From assembly GCA_029572815.1 (NCBI GenBank), contig JAKPUQ010000112.1, forward strand, positions 37,413 to 101,412: a stretch of DNA of 64,000 nucleotides. The letters run 5' to 3'. The DNA comes from Bacillota bacterium (GTDB lineage: Bacteria; Bacillota; Clostridia; Oscillospirales; Ruminococcaceae). The notes under the pieces are model-generated. The model was not told where the DNA came from, did no database searches, and was given only the letters and a program-made list of their open reading frames with translations. The position numbers were made by a program, and so were the translations under genes. Positions 1 to 8,179 of this stretch are shown here, piece by piece. Each line of letters starts with the position of its first letter. Position 1 is the first letter of the stretch.

Positions 1-2307
1 GACCGTTTCTTCCGAAAATGTAGTCCATAGCCTGAGTCATGCCGTTGAGATACTTCATATCTGCGTTTGATGCTTCATAAGCATAAGCCATGATCATGGC
101 GTTATTAGTTATACAAGCATTTGAACCGGCCTCATATCCTGCATGAGTATCATCACCGGGCATACCGATACGCTCCATGACTTCGGCTCCTTTGAATGGT
201 ATACCCATTCCGTTTTTAGAGCTGTTTTCAATTTCAAGCATAGATTCTGCGGCTTGTATGATATTATACTCGATGATTTCCTTGTCCCTCGCAGCTGTCT
301 TATCGCTGAGGTAAAGCGAAAGTGTTCCCAGAGTAGTAGTATCACTGTTATTGAAGGCTGAGTAGGTAACACCATCTAATTGGGACAGCTCTATGTCAAA
401 CGCCTTTGTGACTCCAGCTCTGCTGTATTTGTTTTCATAGTTCTTCAGCTCGTCATAGTACTCCTCAGCACCTGTGGTTGCGAAGAGCTCGCAGGCAGCC
501 CAGTATGCTTCGTCCTTGACGCAGCTGTCCTCGTATATGCCTGTGCCCACATATGAGCCTATGGGAGCAAACTGAGGATCCACCCAATAATGTCCGCTGC
601 TGACACCGCTGACATCCCATTTTTCCTTGTATGCCATTACAGCCTTCCAGGAATCCTCTGCGTGTTTGAGGCACTCCTTTGCGAAATCATCGTCTATGCC
701 CTCCCAGAGACGTGCAGCCTGGGCTGCGCAGGCTATCATATTGAATGTAGCTGCATACGTAGGAGGTCTTACGATACGGACAGGCATATATTCTTCGTCA
801 TATATGTAGGTTTTTCCTGCAAAACTGTTGGGCCTGTAGTCGCCTGCCTGGTGGTATACGAAGTTTGCGTGATCCTTGCCCCATACTGAGTCCTTGTCAG
901 CATCAACGATCATCTTGAACATCCACTCAAGCTCATATCTTGCTTCTCTGAGGGACTCCTCGGAGGCATCGCCCCTTGACTTGTCCATTTCGTACATATT
1001 CTGGAGGAGCCATACAGCGTTAGCGCCTGTGATGACGTTCTTTGTGCTGTCGGAGCCTGTGTACCAGCCGCCTGTTACGTCGATAGAATCCCTCTTATCG
1101 CCGTCAAATTCTCTGCCGTAGGTTTTTATCCATTCTGACTGGATATATGCGGTATCGTTCTTGTGCATTGCAGAATGAGCAAGCTTGGACTTCTTGTCCT
1201 TTGGGTTTGATGAGGTTATCTTTGATTCCTCAATATCCTCGTCGGAACGGTTCTGATAGTAGTAGTTCAGGGTGTCTTTGAGGATACCACTGTAAACATC
1301 ATTACCTATCTTGAACTCATGGCTGATGTATTTCTTATAGGTCTCGCCTGTGCGGGAATTTGTGTATATGTTGTCCTTGTCGTCCACCTCAATTGTGTAT
1401 GTACCGGGCTCGGAAACAGTTGAGAAATCGAGTATCTGGCAGTAATCGCCTGCTGTTTCGTCATATCCTATGGGAGTACCCTTGCCTGTGTATACGGTCT
1501 CGCCGTTTTTCTTGACTGTGAAGCTTACGGGTTCCTTTATCTCCTTGCTTGTGGCGTATGTAGCCTTTTTGTCATTGGCTGTGTAATAGCCCATCTGGTT
1601 CACTCTTACATCGCTTCTGGGGGTAATGATTCCCATTTCATTTGTGGGATCCCAGAGGCAGGGGGGGTGGACTGTGCGTCCTTGTATTCCTCGCCGCAGG
1701 TCTCGCACTCAAGTGTGAGATTATCGAACTTCAGCACTGTTCCCTCGGGGAAGCAGTCCATAGGCTGGTAAGAGCCTGCGCCGCCGTACTGGAATGACCA
1801 TTCAGCCACTTCGATAGTTTTTGTGGCAGTAAATTCACTGTCGAAGCTGTTCTTGCCTTGAATTATTTTGACGTTGTCCCAGCCCTGATCCCAGTTGCTG
1901 GCATTGTTCTGCCATACGCCTACGCCGTTATAGTCAGTACCTGCGATATGAGTGTGCAGCTCTCCTTCGGCAGAGGCTTCTAACTCCCAGTGTACCTTGT
2001 ACTTGTGCCCCTGCTCAATATGGAGATTTCTGTGGCGTATACCCAGATCCCATCTTGAGTCGCCGCCGCGCTGATATCCGCCGGGATTGACGATAGTGAT
2101 ATTAAAGCTGCCGTCCTTGGTGTCGAAGCGCTGCTCTGCGGGGCGAATGGAATATGCTGTCCATGGCAGCACTATCCCGTCGTTGAAGTCATTCTGTCCG
2201 AGACAATCAGCATTAGCTGTAAATGGTGCAAATGCGGCAGTGCTTACCGCAGCTATTGAAGCTGCCATTAGTCTCTGAATGATTTTTTTGGGTGACCTGT
2301 GTTTCAT
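1..2307 (-). CDS. Secreted CBM4-GH9 glycanase, partial, with one frameshift
   Basis: Probably an extracellular endoglucanase-type hydrolase of plant beta-glucan. The first ~33 residues (MKHRSPKKIIQRL, then a hydrophobic run ending TANA) form a signal peptide. Residues ~34-210 resemble a CBM4-type carbohydrate-binding domain. The frame then breaks at a run of seven G (1662-1668, plus strand); adding one base joins it to LWDPTNEMGIITPRSDVRVN, a GH9 immunoglobulin-like linker. The GH9 barrel follows (GGWYTGSDSTKNV, DEAYWAACELFATTG, MKYLNGMTQAMDYIFGRNG) and is still open at base 1, so the catalytic glutamate and any dockerin lie outside. Where GH9 enzymes usually show DAGD this protein has TGSD, so one of the two conserved aspartates is missing. 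The start is supported by AGGGAGG before ATG 2307. The break may be a sequencing error. Confidence 0.85.
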
Positions 2308-2357
2308 GATTGTTCCCTCCCTGATATGTTTGCCGTTTTTACGGCATATTATTTATC

Positions 2358-2453
2358 ATATCCGCGGTAATAATTGTTGTAAAAAATAACAATCATTTTA
2401 ACTTATATCCGCGAATATATATCTATTATATACTATTGTTTTATGTTAGTCAA
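2358..2453 (-). promoter_or_regulatory. Promoter and upstream repeats of the GH9 gene
   Basis: On the minus strand TTGACT (2448-2453) and TATAAT (2425-2430) are separated by 17 bases, a textbook vegetative promoter giving a leader of about 110 bases. The leader holds two direct copies of ATATCCGCG (plus-strand positions 2358-2366 and 2405-2413) and an inverted repeat ATTGTT/AACAAT (2373-2378 and 2388-2393). These are candidate operator sites; the binding protein is unknown. Confidence 0.7.
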
Positions 2454-2459
2454 GTATAA

Positions 2460-2496
2460 AAAGCCCGCTCCCGAGTTTTTTCGGGAGCGGTTTTTT
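2460..2496 (-). terminator. Rho-independent terminator of the diguanylate cyclase gene
   Basis: A ten-base stem, CCGCTCCCGA (2465-2474) with TCGGGAGCGG (2481-2490), is flanked by T runs on both strands. It lies 38 bases beyond the stop codon of the minus-strand GGDEF gene and also separates it from the GH9 promoter. Confidence 0.85.
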
Positions 2497-2534
2497 AAGA
2501 GAGGCTTTACACAAGCTTGACTGTATGTCATAAT

Positions 2535-3842
2535 TCAGCGAAATACCGCCTTTACGCAGTTTCTTCCCACGGACTTTGCTTCGTATACAGCTTTGTCCAT
2601 ACGGTCAAAGGCAGATGATATGCTGTCATCGGCGGATATTGTCGTTACCCCTATACTACAGGTGATATTGCCGATCTTGTCGAATTGCTCGGCGGCAACT
2701 CTCTCTCGGAGAGCCTCGGCGGTAGAGACAGCTTTGTCGGCGTCCGAATTGTAGAGCACAACTACGAACTCCTCGCCGCCCCAGCGTCCTGCAACAGCCT
2801 TCATGCCCGACACAAAGCCGTCGATGACCTGTGCAAAGTGTACCAGAGTGGCATCGCCTGCGGAGTGACCATATAGGTCATTTACCCGCTTGAAGAAGTC
2901 TATATCCAGTATCATAATGGCAGCGCTGCCGCCGTCTTTTCTGATACCCTCGATGGCGTTGTCCATTTCGGTCTCGATCTGTCTGTGGTTGTATATGCCT
3001 GTCAGCGGATCCTTCAATGCCAGATCCTCATAGGTTTTCAGTGTAGTCATAAGCTTTTCAGCACTCTCGTGGATATCCTGCACCATGAATACGAAGCGAA
3101 AATCATCGGGATTAGCGGTCTCGGCACGTCTGAATATGAGCTTTACCCATATGTACTTGCCCTCAAGGTTCATCATGAGGCAGTCATAGGAGGAGGTGCG
3201 TCCCACGGACAGGTTTTTCTTCAGGTACTCGGGATCGGTGCGTTCAAGGAATATGTCCTGATCCTCGGGCCAGATCATGTTGACGATCATAAGCCGCCAG
3301 TCCGAGTATTTAAGCTGCTGGTTCATGACTTCGTCAGATATTTCGGTGATGCTGATACTGTTGGTGGTGTCCTTGATCAGATCCACATACATTGAGAAAA
3401 GATAGGTATCCTGAATGGTGTCAACCTTCTTGGTAGTGAGAGTCTCGTCGATATACTGGCTTCCGTCCAGCTCGTCCAGTAATATGAGGTATACCTCCTG
3501 GCTTACTAAGGGATAAACGGTCATCTGGACTATATGGGTAATGCTGTCCACATTTATGTTTATCCTCTTGCTGTATTTGCCTACGAATTTGCCGGCAGTG
3601 GGGATAAATACGCGGTAGCCCTCTATGACGGTATCTGAGCTGTTGTTCAGGTGGTACCAGAGCTTTTCTATAAGGTCGTGGTAGCTGCCGTCTTTTTCAA
3701 GAAAGGTCTCAAAGACTCCACGTCTTATGAGCGTTCTGTAGACGTCCTTTTTGCCGTCGGCAATGACTACTGCGTCAACGTTTTCGCCTGCATAGCGCAT
3801 TGCCTCCTCGAGAGTGATCTCGTTGATGTTGTCGGTATTCAC
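2535..3842 (-). CDS. Diguanylate cyclase (GGDEF domain)
   Basis: Predicted to make cyclic di-GMP from two GTP. The C-terminal ~165 residues form a GGDEF domain: DPLTGIYNHRQIE at its start, the metal-binding DIDFFKRVNDLYGHSAGD, and an intact GGEEF active site at residues 355-359. No RxxD inhibitory site precedes GGEEF, so product inhibition may be absent. The N-terminal ~265 residues have no membrane segment and look like one or two PAS-type sensor folds, suggesting a cytoplasmic sensor; the ligand is unknown. The start is GTG 3842 behind AGGGGGA, six bases upstream. It is a single-gene unit ending in its own terminator. Confidence 0.9.
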   Translation of the reverse strand: MNTDNINEITLEEAMRYAGENVDAVVIADGKKDVYRTLIRRGVFETFLEKDGSYHDLIEKLWYHLNNSSDTVIEGYRVFIPTAGKFVGKYSKRININVDSITHIVQMTVYPLVSQEVYLILLDELDGSQYIDETLTTKKVDTIQDTYLFSMYVDLIKDTTNSISITEISDEVMNQQLKYSDWRLMIVNMIWPEDQDIFLERTDPEYLKKNLSVGRTSSYDCLMMNLEGKYIWVKLIFRRAETANPDDFRFVFMVQDIHESAEKLMTTLKTYEDLALKDPLTGIYNHRQIETEMDNAIEGIRKDGGSAAIMILDIDFFKRVNDLYGHSAGDATLVHFAQVIDGFVSGMKAVAGRWGGEEFVVVLYNSDADKAVSTAEALRERVAAEQFDKIGNITCSIGVTTISADDSISSAFDRMDKAVYEAKSVGRNCVKAVFR

Positions 3843-4078
3843 GTTCAGTCCCCCTAAAAGCTGTATAGTTCAGCTTCTCACGGCGTATCATGCCGGAAAA
3901 GTTTTATTCTTTATGTATATGATAACATATAATAACATTTGAAATGATAATATTCTGTAAATTTTCAACAATTGATATAGCTATTTGTAACAGTACACAA
4001 TCCAAGGCAGCTTGACTTGTATAAAATGCAGAAAACACAGGCTTTTCAGAAAAAAGAAAAGTTTTTTTGAAAAAGTAC

Positions 4079-4111
4079 TTGACATCTTATTATTTTTATG
4101 ATATTATCATA
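4079..4111 (+). promoter_or_regulatory. Promoter with palindromic operator, NAD salvage operon
   Basis: TTGACA (4079-4084) and TATTAT (4102-4107) are 17 bases apart. A perfect inverted repeat TATGATA/TATCATA with one central base (4097-4111) covers the -10 box, so a bound protein would block RNA polymerase. The NrtR-like gene immediately downstream makes autoregulation the natural inference. The promoter also rules out the ATG at 4067 as a start codon. Confidence 0.75.
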
Positions 4112-4138
4112 ATAGAAATAACAGAGGAGGTGATGCTG

Positions 4139-4960
4139 GTGGCAACAGAAAAGGAGTTCCTGTCGGCATATAAGCTCAGCGACTATGAGAGACCTTCCGT
4201 CACAGCCGATGTGGCGGCGTTCATGATAAGGTCCGAGGAAAAGACCAGCTACCGCCGCAATCCCGAGAACAGGCTCACATTGCTGCTGATAAAGAGGGGC
4301 GGTCATCCCTATAAGGATATGTGGGCGCTGCCGGGGGGCTTTCTCAACTCAAATGAGACGATCGAGGAATGTGCTCTCAGGGAGATAAAGGAGGAGACCA
4401 ATGTCCTTCCCGTTTCCATCATGCCTGTGGGAGTTTTCAGCCGCCCCGGCCGTGACCCGAGAGGCTGGATAATCTCACACGCCTATGTTTCCGTCATCGG
4501 GGACGAGTCCGTGAAGCAGGTCGCTATGGACGACGCCTCCGACGCACAGTGGTTCGATGTGGACTTCGACAGGGGCGAGGGCGGTGAATATCACCTGACT
4601 CTCAGCTGCGGAGATGTGGTGCTGAGGGCTGTCCTCACCGAGGAGAGCTCGGGCTTCGGACGTACCTCATTCGCCATAAAGGACAGCGGTACCCTTGCCT
4701 TTGACCACGCAGCCATGATAGCTTCTGCCGTTACAGCTCTCAGGAGAGCGGCGAGAAGCTACGATACCATTTTTGACTTCCTGCCTGAGGCGTTTACTCT
4801 CACCGCCTTCCAGAAGGTGCAGGAGACCATACTGAACGTTTCCTTCCTGTCTGCAAATTTCAGACGAATGGTCAGCAGGTATGTGGAGGAGACAGGGGAG
4901 ATAGTAAGGGGCGAGGGACATCGTCCCGCCAAGCTCTACAGACGCAAAAACAATGATTAA
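4139..4960 (+). CDS. nrtR: NrtR-like Nudix-type regulator of NAD metabolism
   Basis: Likely a transcriptional repressor of the two NAD salvage genes that follow. The N-terminal ~150 residues are a Nudix domain with a complete Nudix box (GGFLNSNETIEECALREIKE, then ETNV), so hydrolase activity on ADP-ribose-like substrates may remain; in the NrtR family ADP-ribose acts as anti-repressor. The C-terminal third (HAAMIASAVTALRRAARSYD to the end) matches the winged-helix half of NrtR. GTG 4139 sits at good distance from GAGGAGG; ATG 4133 is in frame but too close to it. It is cotranscribed with pncA (13 bases apart) and pncB. A plain Nudix ADP-ribose hydrolase is the alternative. Confidence 0.82.
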   Translation: MATEKEFLSAYKLSDYERPSVTADVAAFMIRSEEKTSYRRNPENRLTLLLIKRGGHPYKDMWALPGGFLNSNETIEECALREIKEETNVLPVSIMPVGVFSRPGRDPRGWIISHAYVSVIGDESVKQVAMDDASDAQWFDVDFDRGEGGEYHLTLSCGDVVLRAVLTEESSGFGRTSFAIKDSGTLAFDHAAMIASAVTALRRAARSYDTIFDFLPEAFTLTAFQKVQETILNVSFLSANFRRMVSRYVEETGEIVRGEGHRPAKLYRRKNND

Positions 4961-4973
4961 GGAGGAGATCATC

Positions 4974-5498
4974 ATGAAAAATATTCTGGTTGTAGTTGAT
5001 ATGCAGAAGGACTTTGTGGACGGAGCCCTGGGCTCTGCTGAGGCCTGTGCTATAGTTCCTGCGGCTGCAAAGAAGATAGCCGCATTCGAGGGTGAGATAT
5101 TCGTTACCTTCGACACTCATTCTGAGAATTATCTGGAGACAGCCGAGGGGAAGAAGCTTCCCGTTCCTCACTGCATAAAGGGCACAGAGGGCTGGGAGCT
5201 GGACAAGGATATTGCAGAGGCTCTCAAGGGAAAGAACTTTACTCCCGTTGAGAAAAAGACCTTCGGCTCTGTTGATCTTCCGAAGCTCATAAAAAAGGCA
5301 GCGGGCAATGAGGAGTTCACTGTTGAGCTCATCGGTCTCTGCACGGATATATGCGTTGTAAGCAACGCCCTGCTCATAAAGGCGAGCTTCCCCGAGGCTC
5401 CCATAGCCGTGGACGCAGCCTGCTGCGCAGGAGTTACACCTCTTAAGCACGATGCAGCCCTTGAGACCATGAGAAGCTGCCAGATAGACGTTATATAA
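4974..5498 (+). CDS. pncA: Nicotinamidase (cysteine hydrolase family)
   Basis: Deamidates nicotinamide to nicotinate, the first step of the Preiss-Handler salvage route. The catalytic triad of the isochorismatase-like family is visible: Asp in VVDMQKDFVDGALG, Lys in FTPVEKKTFG, and Cys in LIGLCTDICVVSNALL. At 174 residues it is a normal short nicotinamidase. The start at 4974 follows AAGGAGGAG; an upstream in-frame ATG at 4953 lies inside the previous gene and before the ribosome site. Its place between an NrtR-like regulator and pncB supports nicotinamide over other amide substrates. Confidence 0.9.
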   Translation: MKNILVVVDMQKDFVDGALGSAEACAIVPAAAKKIAAFEGEIFVTFDTHSENYLETAEGKKLPVPHCIKGTEGWELDKDIAEALKGKNFTPVEKKTFGSVDLPKLIKKAAGNEEFTVELIGLCTDICVVSNALLIKASFPEAPIAVDAACCAGVTPLKHDAALETMRSCQIDVI

Positions 5499-5516
5499 CA
5501 GAAAGGATTTGATATT

Positions 5517-6719
5517 ATGAAGCTTGAACCCATTGTTGTTTCACTCCTTGACACTGACCTGTACAAGTTCAACATGGACCAGGTCATCTTCCACAAGCAC
5601 ACAGACCTCTGCGGACAGTATTACTTCAAATGCCGCAATAAGGGCATAGTTTTCACTGACGAGATGGTGCAGGAGATAAACGCTCAGATCGACCACCTGT
5701 GCACTCTCAGCTTCAAAAATGAGGAGCTGGACTACCTTCGCTCTATCCGCTTCATCAAGAACGACTATGTTGAGTTCCTCAGACTCTGGCACCCCATCAG
5801 GGACTACGTTACTGCTGAGCTCAATGCTGACGGCGAGCTTGAGATCGTTGTGGACGGTCCGCTGTTCTCGGCAATGCAGTTCGAGATATATCTCCTTGAG
5901 ATAGTCAACGAGGTGTACTTCCGCATGAAGTACGATTACGAAAAGCTGAGAAAGTCTGCCGAGGAGCGCCTTGACGCCAAGATAAAGGCTCTGAACGACG
6001 GAACGTATACATTCAAATTCGCAGAGTTCGGCTGCCGCAGAAGACTGTCACGCGAGTGGGAGGACGTTGTGGTAAAGCGCCTCTGCACAGAGACCGACAA
6101 GTGCGTGGGTACTTCAAATGTTTACCTTGCCATGAAGTACAACGTAACTCCCATCGGCACCTATGCTCACGAGTTCGTGCAGATGTATCAGGGAATTGAC
6201 TCAATACCCCTTGCATACACCAACCACTATGCCATGAAGGACTGGTATGACGAGTATGACGGCGATAACGGAACGGCTCTTACGGATACTATCACAACAG
6301 ACCTGTTCCTGCTGGACTTCAACCGCTCAATGGTCAACAACTACACAGGTGTCCGCCACGACAGCGGAGATCCCTATGAGTGGGGCGAGAAGATGATCGC
6401 TCACTATAAGAAGTACGGCGTTGATCCCAGGACGAAGCTGCTGCTGTTCAGCGACAGCCTGGACTTCGACCGCGCACAGAAGCTTTACGATCATTTCTGC
6501 GACAAGACCAAGGTTTCCTTCGGTATAGGAACATTCTGCTCCAACGATACCGAGGAGGAGGCTCTCAACATCGTTATAAAGCTCCAGTTCGTCAACGGCA
6601 GACCCGTGGCGAAGCTGTCCGACGCTGTTGGCAAGGCAATGTGCCGCGATGAGGAGTACCTTGAGTACCTCAAGCGCTCTGTTGACTTCAGACTGAAAAG
6701 AGAAGCCGATAAAAAATAA
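5517..6719 (+). CDS. pncB: Nicotinate phosphoribosyltransferase
   Basis: Joins nicotinate and PRPP to nicotinate mononucleotide, using the product of the preceding nicotinamidase. Length (400 residues) and sequence fit the PncB family: the N-terminal LLDTDLYKFNMDQVIFHKH, the central FAEFGCRRRLS, GTYAHEFVQMYQ with the histidine phosphorylated in the family, and FLLDFNRSMVNNYTGVRHDS near the phosphoribosyl pocket. It is the last gene of the operon, 18 bases after pncA, and is followed by a strong terminator. Confidence 0.93.
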   Translation: MKLEPIVVSLLDTDLYKFNMDQVIFHKHTDLCGQYYFKCRNKGIVFTDEMVQEINAQIDHLCTLSFKNEELDYLRSIRFIKNDYVEFLRLWHPIRDYVTAELNADGELEIVVDGPLFSAMQFEIYLLEIVNEVYFRMKYDYEKLRKSAEERLDAKIKALNDGTYTFKFAEFGCRRRLSREWEDVVVKRLCTETDKCVGTSNVYLAMKYNVTPIGTYAHEFVQMYQGIDSIPLAYTNHYAMKDWYDEYDGDNGTALTDTITTDLFLLDFNRSMVNNYTGVRHDSGDPYEWGEKMIAHYKKYGVDPRTKLLLFSDSLDFDRAQKLYDHFCDKTKVSFGIGTFCSNDTEEEALNIVIKLQFVNGRPVAKLSDAVGKAMCRDEEYLEYLKRSVDFRLKREADKK

Positions 6720-6728
6720 GTATCCCAT

Positions 6729-6764
6729 ACGGAGAAGGCAATGAGTGAGCCTTCTCCGTTTTTT
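6729..6764 (+). terminator. Terminator of the NAD salvage operon
   Basis: An eleven-base perfect stem, ACGGAGAAGGC (6729-6739) with GCCTTCTCCGT (6749-6759), is followed by a T run, ten bases after the pncB stop. Confidence 0.92.
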
Positions 6765-6800
6765 GTTACAAATGTCACTGCGAAAGTTATTCCTGTCATC

Positions 6801-6829
6801 TTGCGGAAATGTAACATTTGCGGTATAAT
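6801..6829 (+). promoter_or_regulatory. Promoter of the membrane protein pair
   Basis: TTGCGG (6801-6806) and TATAAT (6824-6829) with a 17-base spacer, 32 bases before the next start codon. Confidence 0.6.
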
Positions 6830-6860
6830 CAGAGCATAGAAACACGGAAGGGGGATCACT

Positions 6861-7409
6861 ATGAGAGTTGATTACTACGGAATGGATAATTGTACCTATG
6901 ATATGTACTGCGGCAGACCTGCGCTGTTTGCTCCCGAGGGCGCAGATGAGGCTATGCTGGCAGGCTACGGCTTCGCAAGGCTTCCCGACGGAAGATACAT
7001 CCACTTCCTGGACCAGCAGGAATACTTCCACATAATAAACAATGAGGTGAACGGAAGGGTGGTATTCGATCAGGCTACCCACTACATGATAACTCAGTAT
7101 TACCGGTCACAGTACGCACCGCCGCCGCCTGTAAACCGCTCCGAGGGCGGCACTGTAATGTGTATCATCAGCCTGGCACTGTTCCTGATAAGCCCCTTAT
7201 TGATACTGGTAAATCCGGGCATCTCGATGCTGGGCTGGATAGCTTCACTGGTGCTTATGATAATCGTCAAAGCCACTTATCCTAAGAATGTATTCGGCAC
7301 AGTTCTTCTGATACTTCACATCGTTGCTTTTGTCGTAGGTTTCATCGCCCTGCTGCTTCTCATGGCAGCCTGCTATGATATTCTGAACCAGTGCAGTCAC
7401 ATTGCCTGA
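6861..7409 (+). CDS. Membrane protein of unknown function
   Basis: A 182-residue protein I do not recognise. The N-terminal ~95 residues are soluble, rich in Tyr and acidic residues, and end in a proline run (YAPPPPVNRSEGG). Three hydrophobic segments follow (about residues 98-117, 120-140 and 145-170), resembling the small membrane domains on the C-termini of many Firmicute proteins. It starts behind GGAAGGGGG and ends 13 bases before the Lgt-like gene, so the two are probably cotranscribed. No catalytic motif is seen. Confidence 0.7.
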   Translation: MRVDYYGMDNCTYDMYCGRPALFAPEGADEAMLAGYGFARLPDGRYIHFLDQQEYFHIINNEVNGRVVFDQATHYMITQYYRSQYAPPPPVNRSEGGTVMCIISLALFLISPLLILVNPGISMLGWIASLVLMIIVKATYPKNVFGTVLLILHIVAFVVGFIALLLLMAACYDILNQCSHIA

Positions 7410-7422
7410 AAGGAGAGAAAAT

Positions 7423-8148
7423 ATGAATATACATATCTGTACAGACCACGGTCTCATACCGCCCTATGCCATAATGCTAATGCTGTCTTTTGCAGCAGGA
7501 CTTGTGCTGCAGTTCTTACTGAATATCAGAGGCGGAATAAAGCGCAATATCGCAGCTTACAGTATTCTCCTTGCAATGCCCATGAGCATTTTCTTTGCAC
7601 TGCTCCTCACTTATATCTCCACAGGAGGAAAGGCTTTCGGTATTTCCTCCATCGGCGGAGCTGCCGGAATGTACGCCTCCGCTCTCACCATGGCAGCTAT
7701 CTCCCGCAGACGTGAGAGCTTCGGAGTCATGCTCCGCAGCTGCACCCTTTCTCTTCCACTGATGTACAGCATATCAAAGATAGGCTGCCTGCTGGGAGGC
7801 TGCTGCCGCGGTGTGGATTACAGCGGCGTCATGTGCGTTGAGTACAGCGGCGAGCGTATGGGGCATCTCTGCGCATTCCCCGTTCAGATAGCTGAGTCCG
7901 CAGCCTTTTTCGCCATATTCATCATGGGTATGATGATGTATCTCAGACGCAGCAGGAGCGCAGTTCCAGCGGTGTTCCTTCTCTCCGCAGGGGCTAAATT
8001 CGTTCTGGACTTCCTCAGGGTTTCCCACACGGGAAAGGTCATCTCCCTCAACCAGCTGCTCTGCGCCGCAGCTGCGGCGGTATGCGTTGCAGTTATAGTC
8101 CTTCGGGAGCGTAAGTCCCGCGGCTTTGCAGAACGTGCATATAACTGA
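7423..8148 (+). CDS. Lgt-like prolipoprotein diacylglyceryl transferase family protein
   Basis: A 241-residue integral membrane protein with about six or seven hydrophobic segments. SKIGCLLGGCCRGVDYSG corresponds to the RIGCFxAGCCYG signature of Lgt, and FPVQIAESAAFF to the HPTQLYE region. The classical Lgt segment RxGNF(I/M)NxE is not evident, so it may be an Lgt paralogue rather than the housekeeping enzyme that moves diacylglycerol onto lipobox cysteines. The start at 7423 follows AGGAGAG; an earlier in-frame ATG at 7402 overlaps the previous gene and has no ribosome site. Confidence 0.78.
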   Translation: MNIHICTDHGLIPPYAIMLMLSFAAGLVLQFLLNIRGGIKRNIAAYSILLAMPMSIFFALLLTYISTGGKAFGISSIGGAAGMYASALTMAAISRRRESFGVMLRSCTLSLPLMYSISKIGCLLGGCCRGVDYSGVMCVEYSGERMGHLCAFPVQIAESAAFFAIFIMGMMMYLRRSRSAVPAVFLLSAGAKFVLDFLRVSHTGKVISLNQLLCAAAAAVCVAVIVLRERKSRGFAERAYN

Positions 8149-8152
8149 GAAA

Positions 8153-8179
8153 ACGGCTCACAGTCTTACTGTGAGCCGT
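8153..8179 (-). terminator. Terminator at the end of the RiPP-like operon
   Basis: A twelve-base stem, ACGGCTCACAGT (8153-8164) with ACTGTGAGCCGT (8168-8179), lies between convergent genes. On the minus strand it is followed by TTTTC, so it best serves the ABC transporter gene, whose last codons form part of the stem. Confidence 0.7.

Noticed and set aside
4067..4138. Earlier start of the NrtR-like protein at 4067
   Set aside because: It lies upstream of the -35 box of the operon's own promoter and has no ribosome site.
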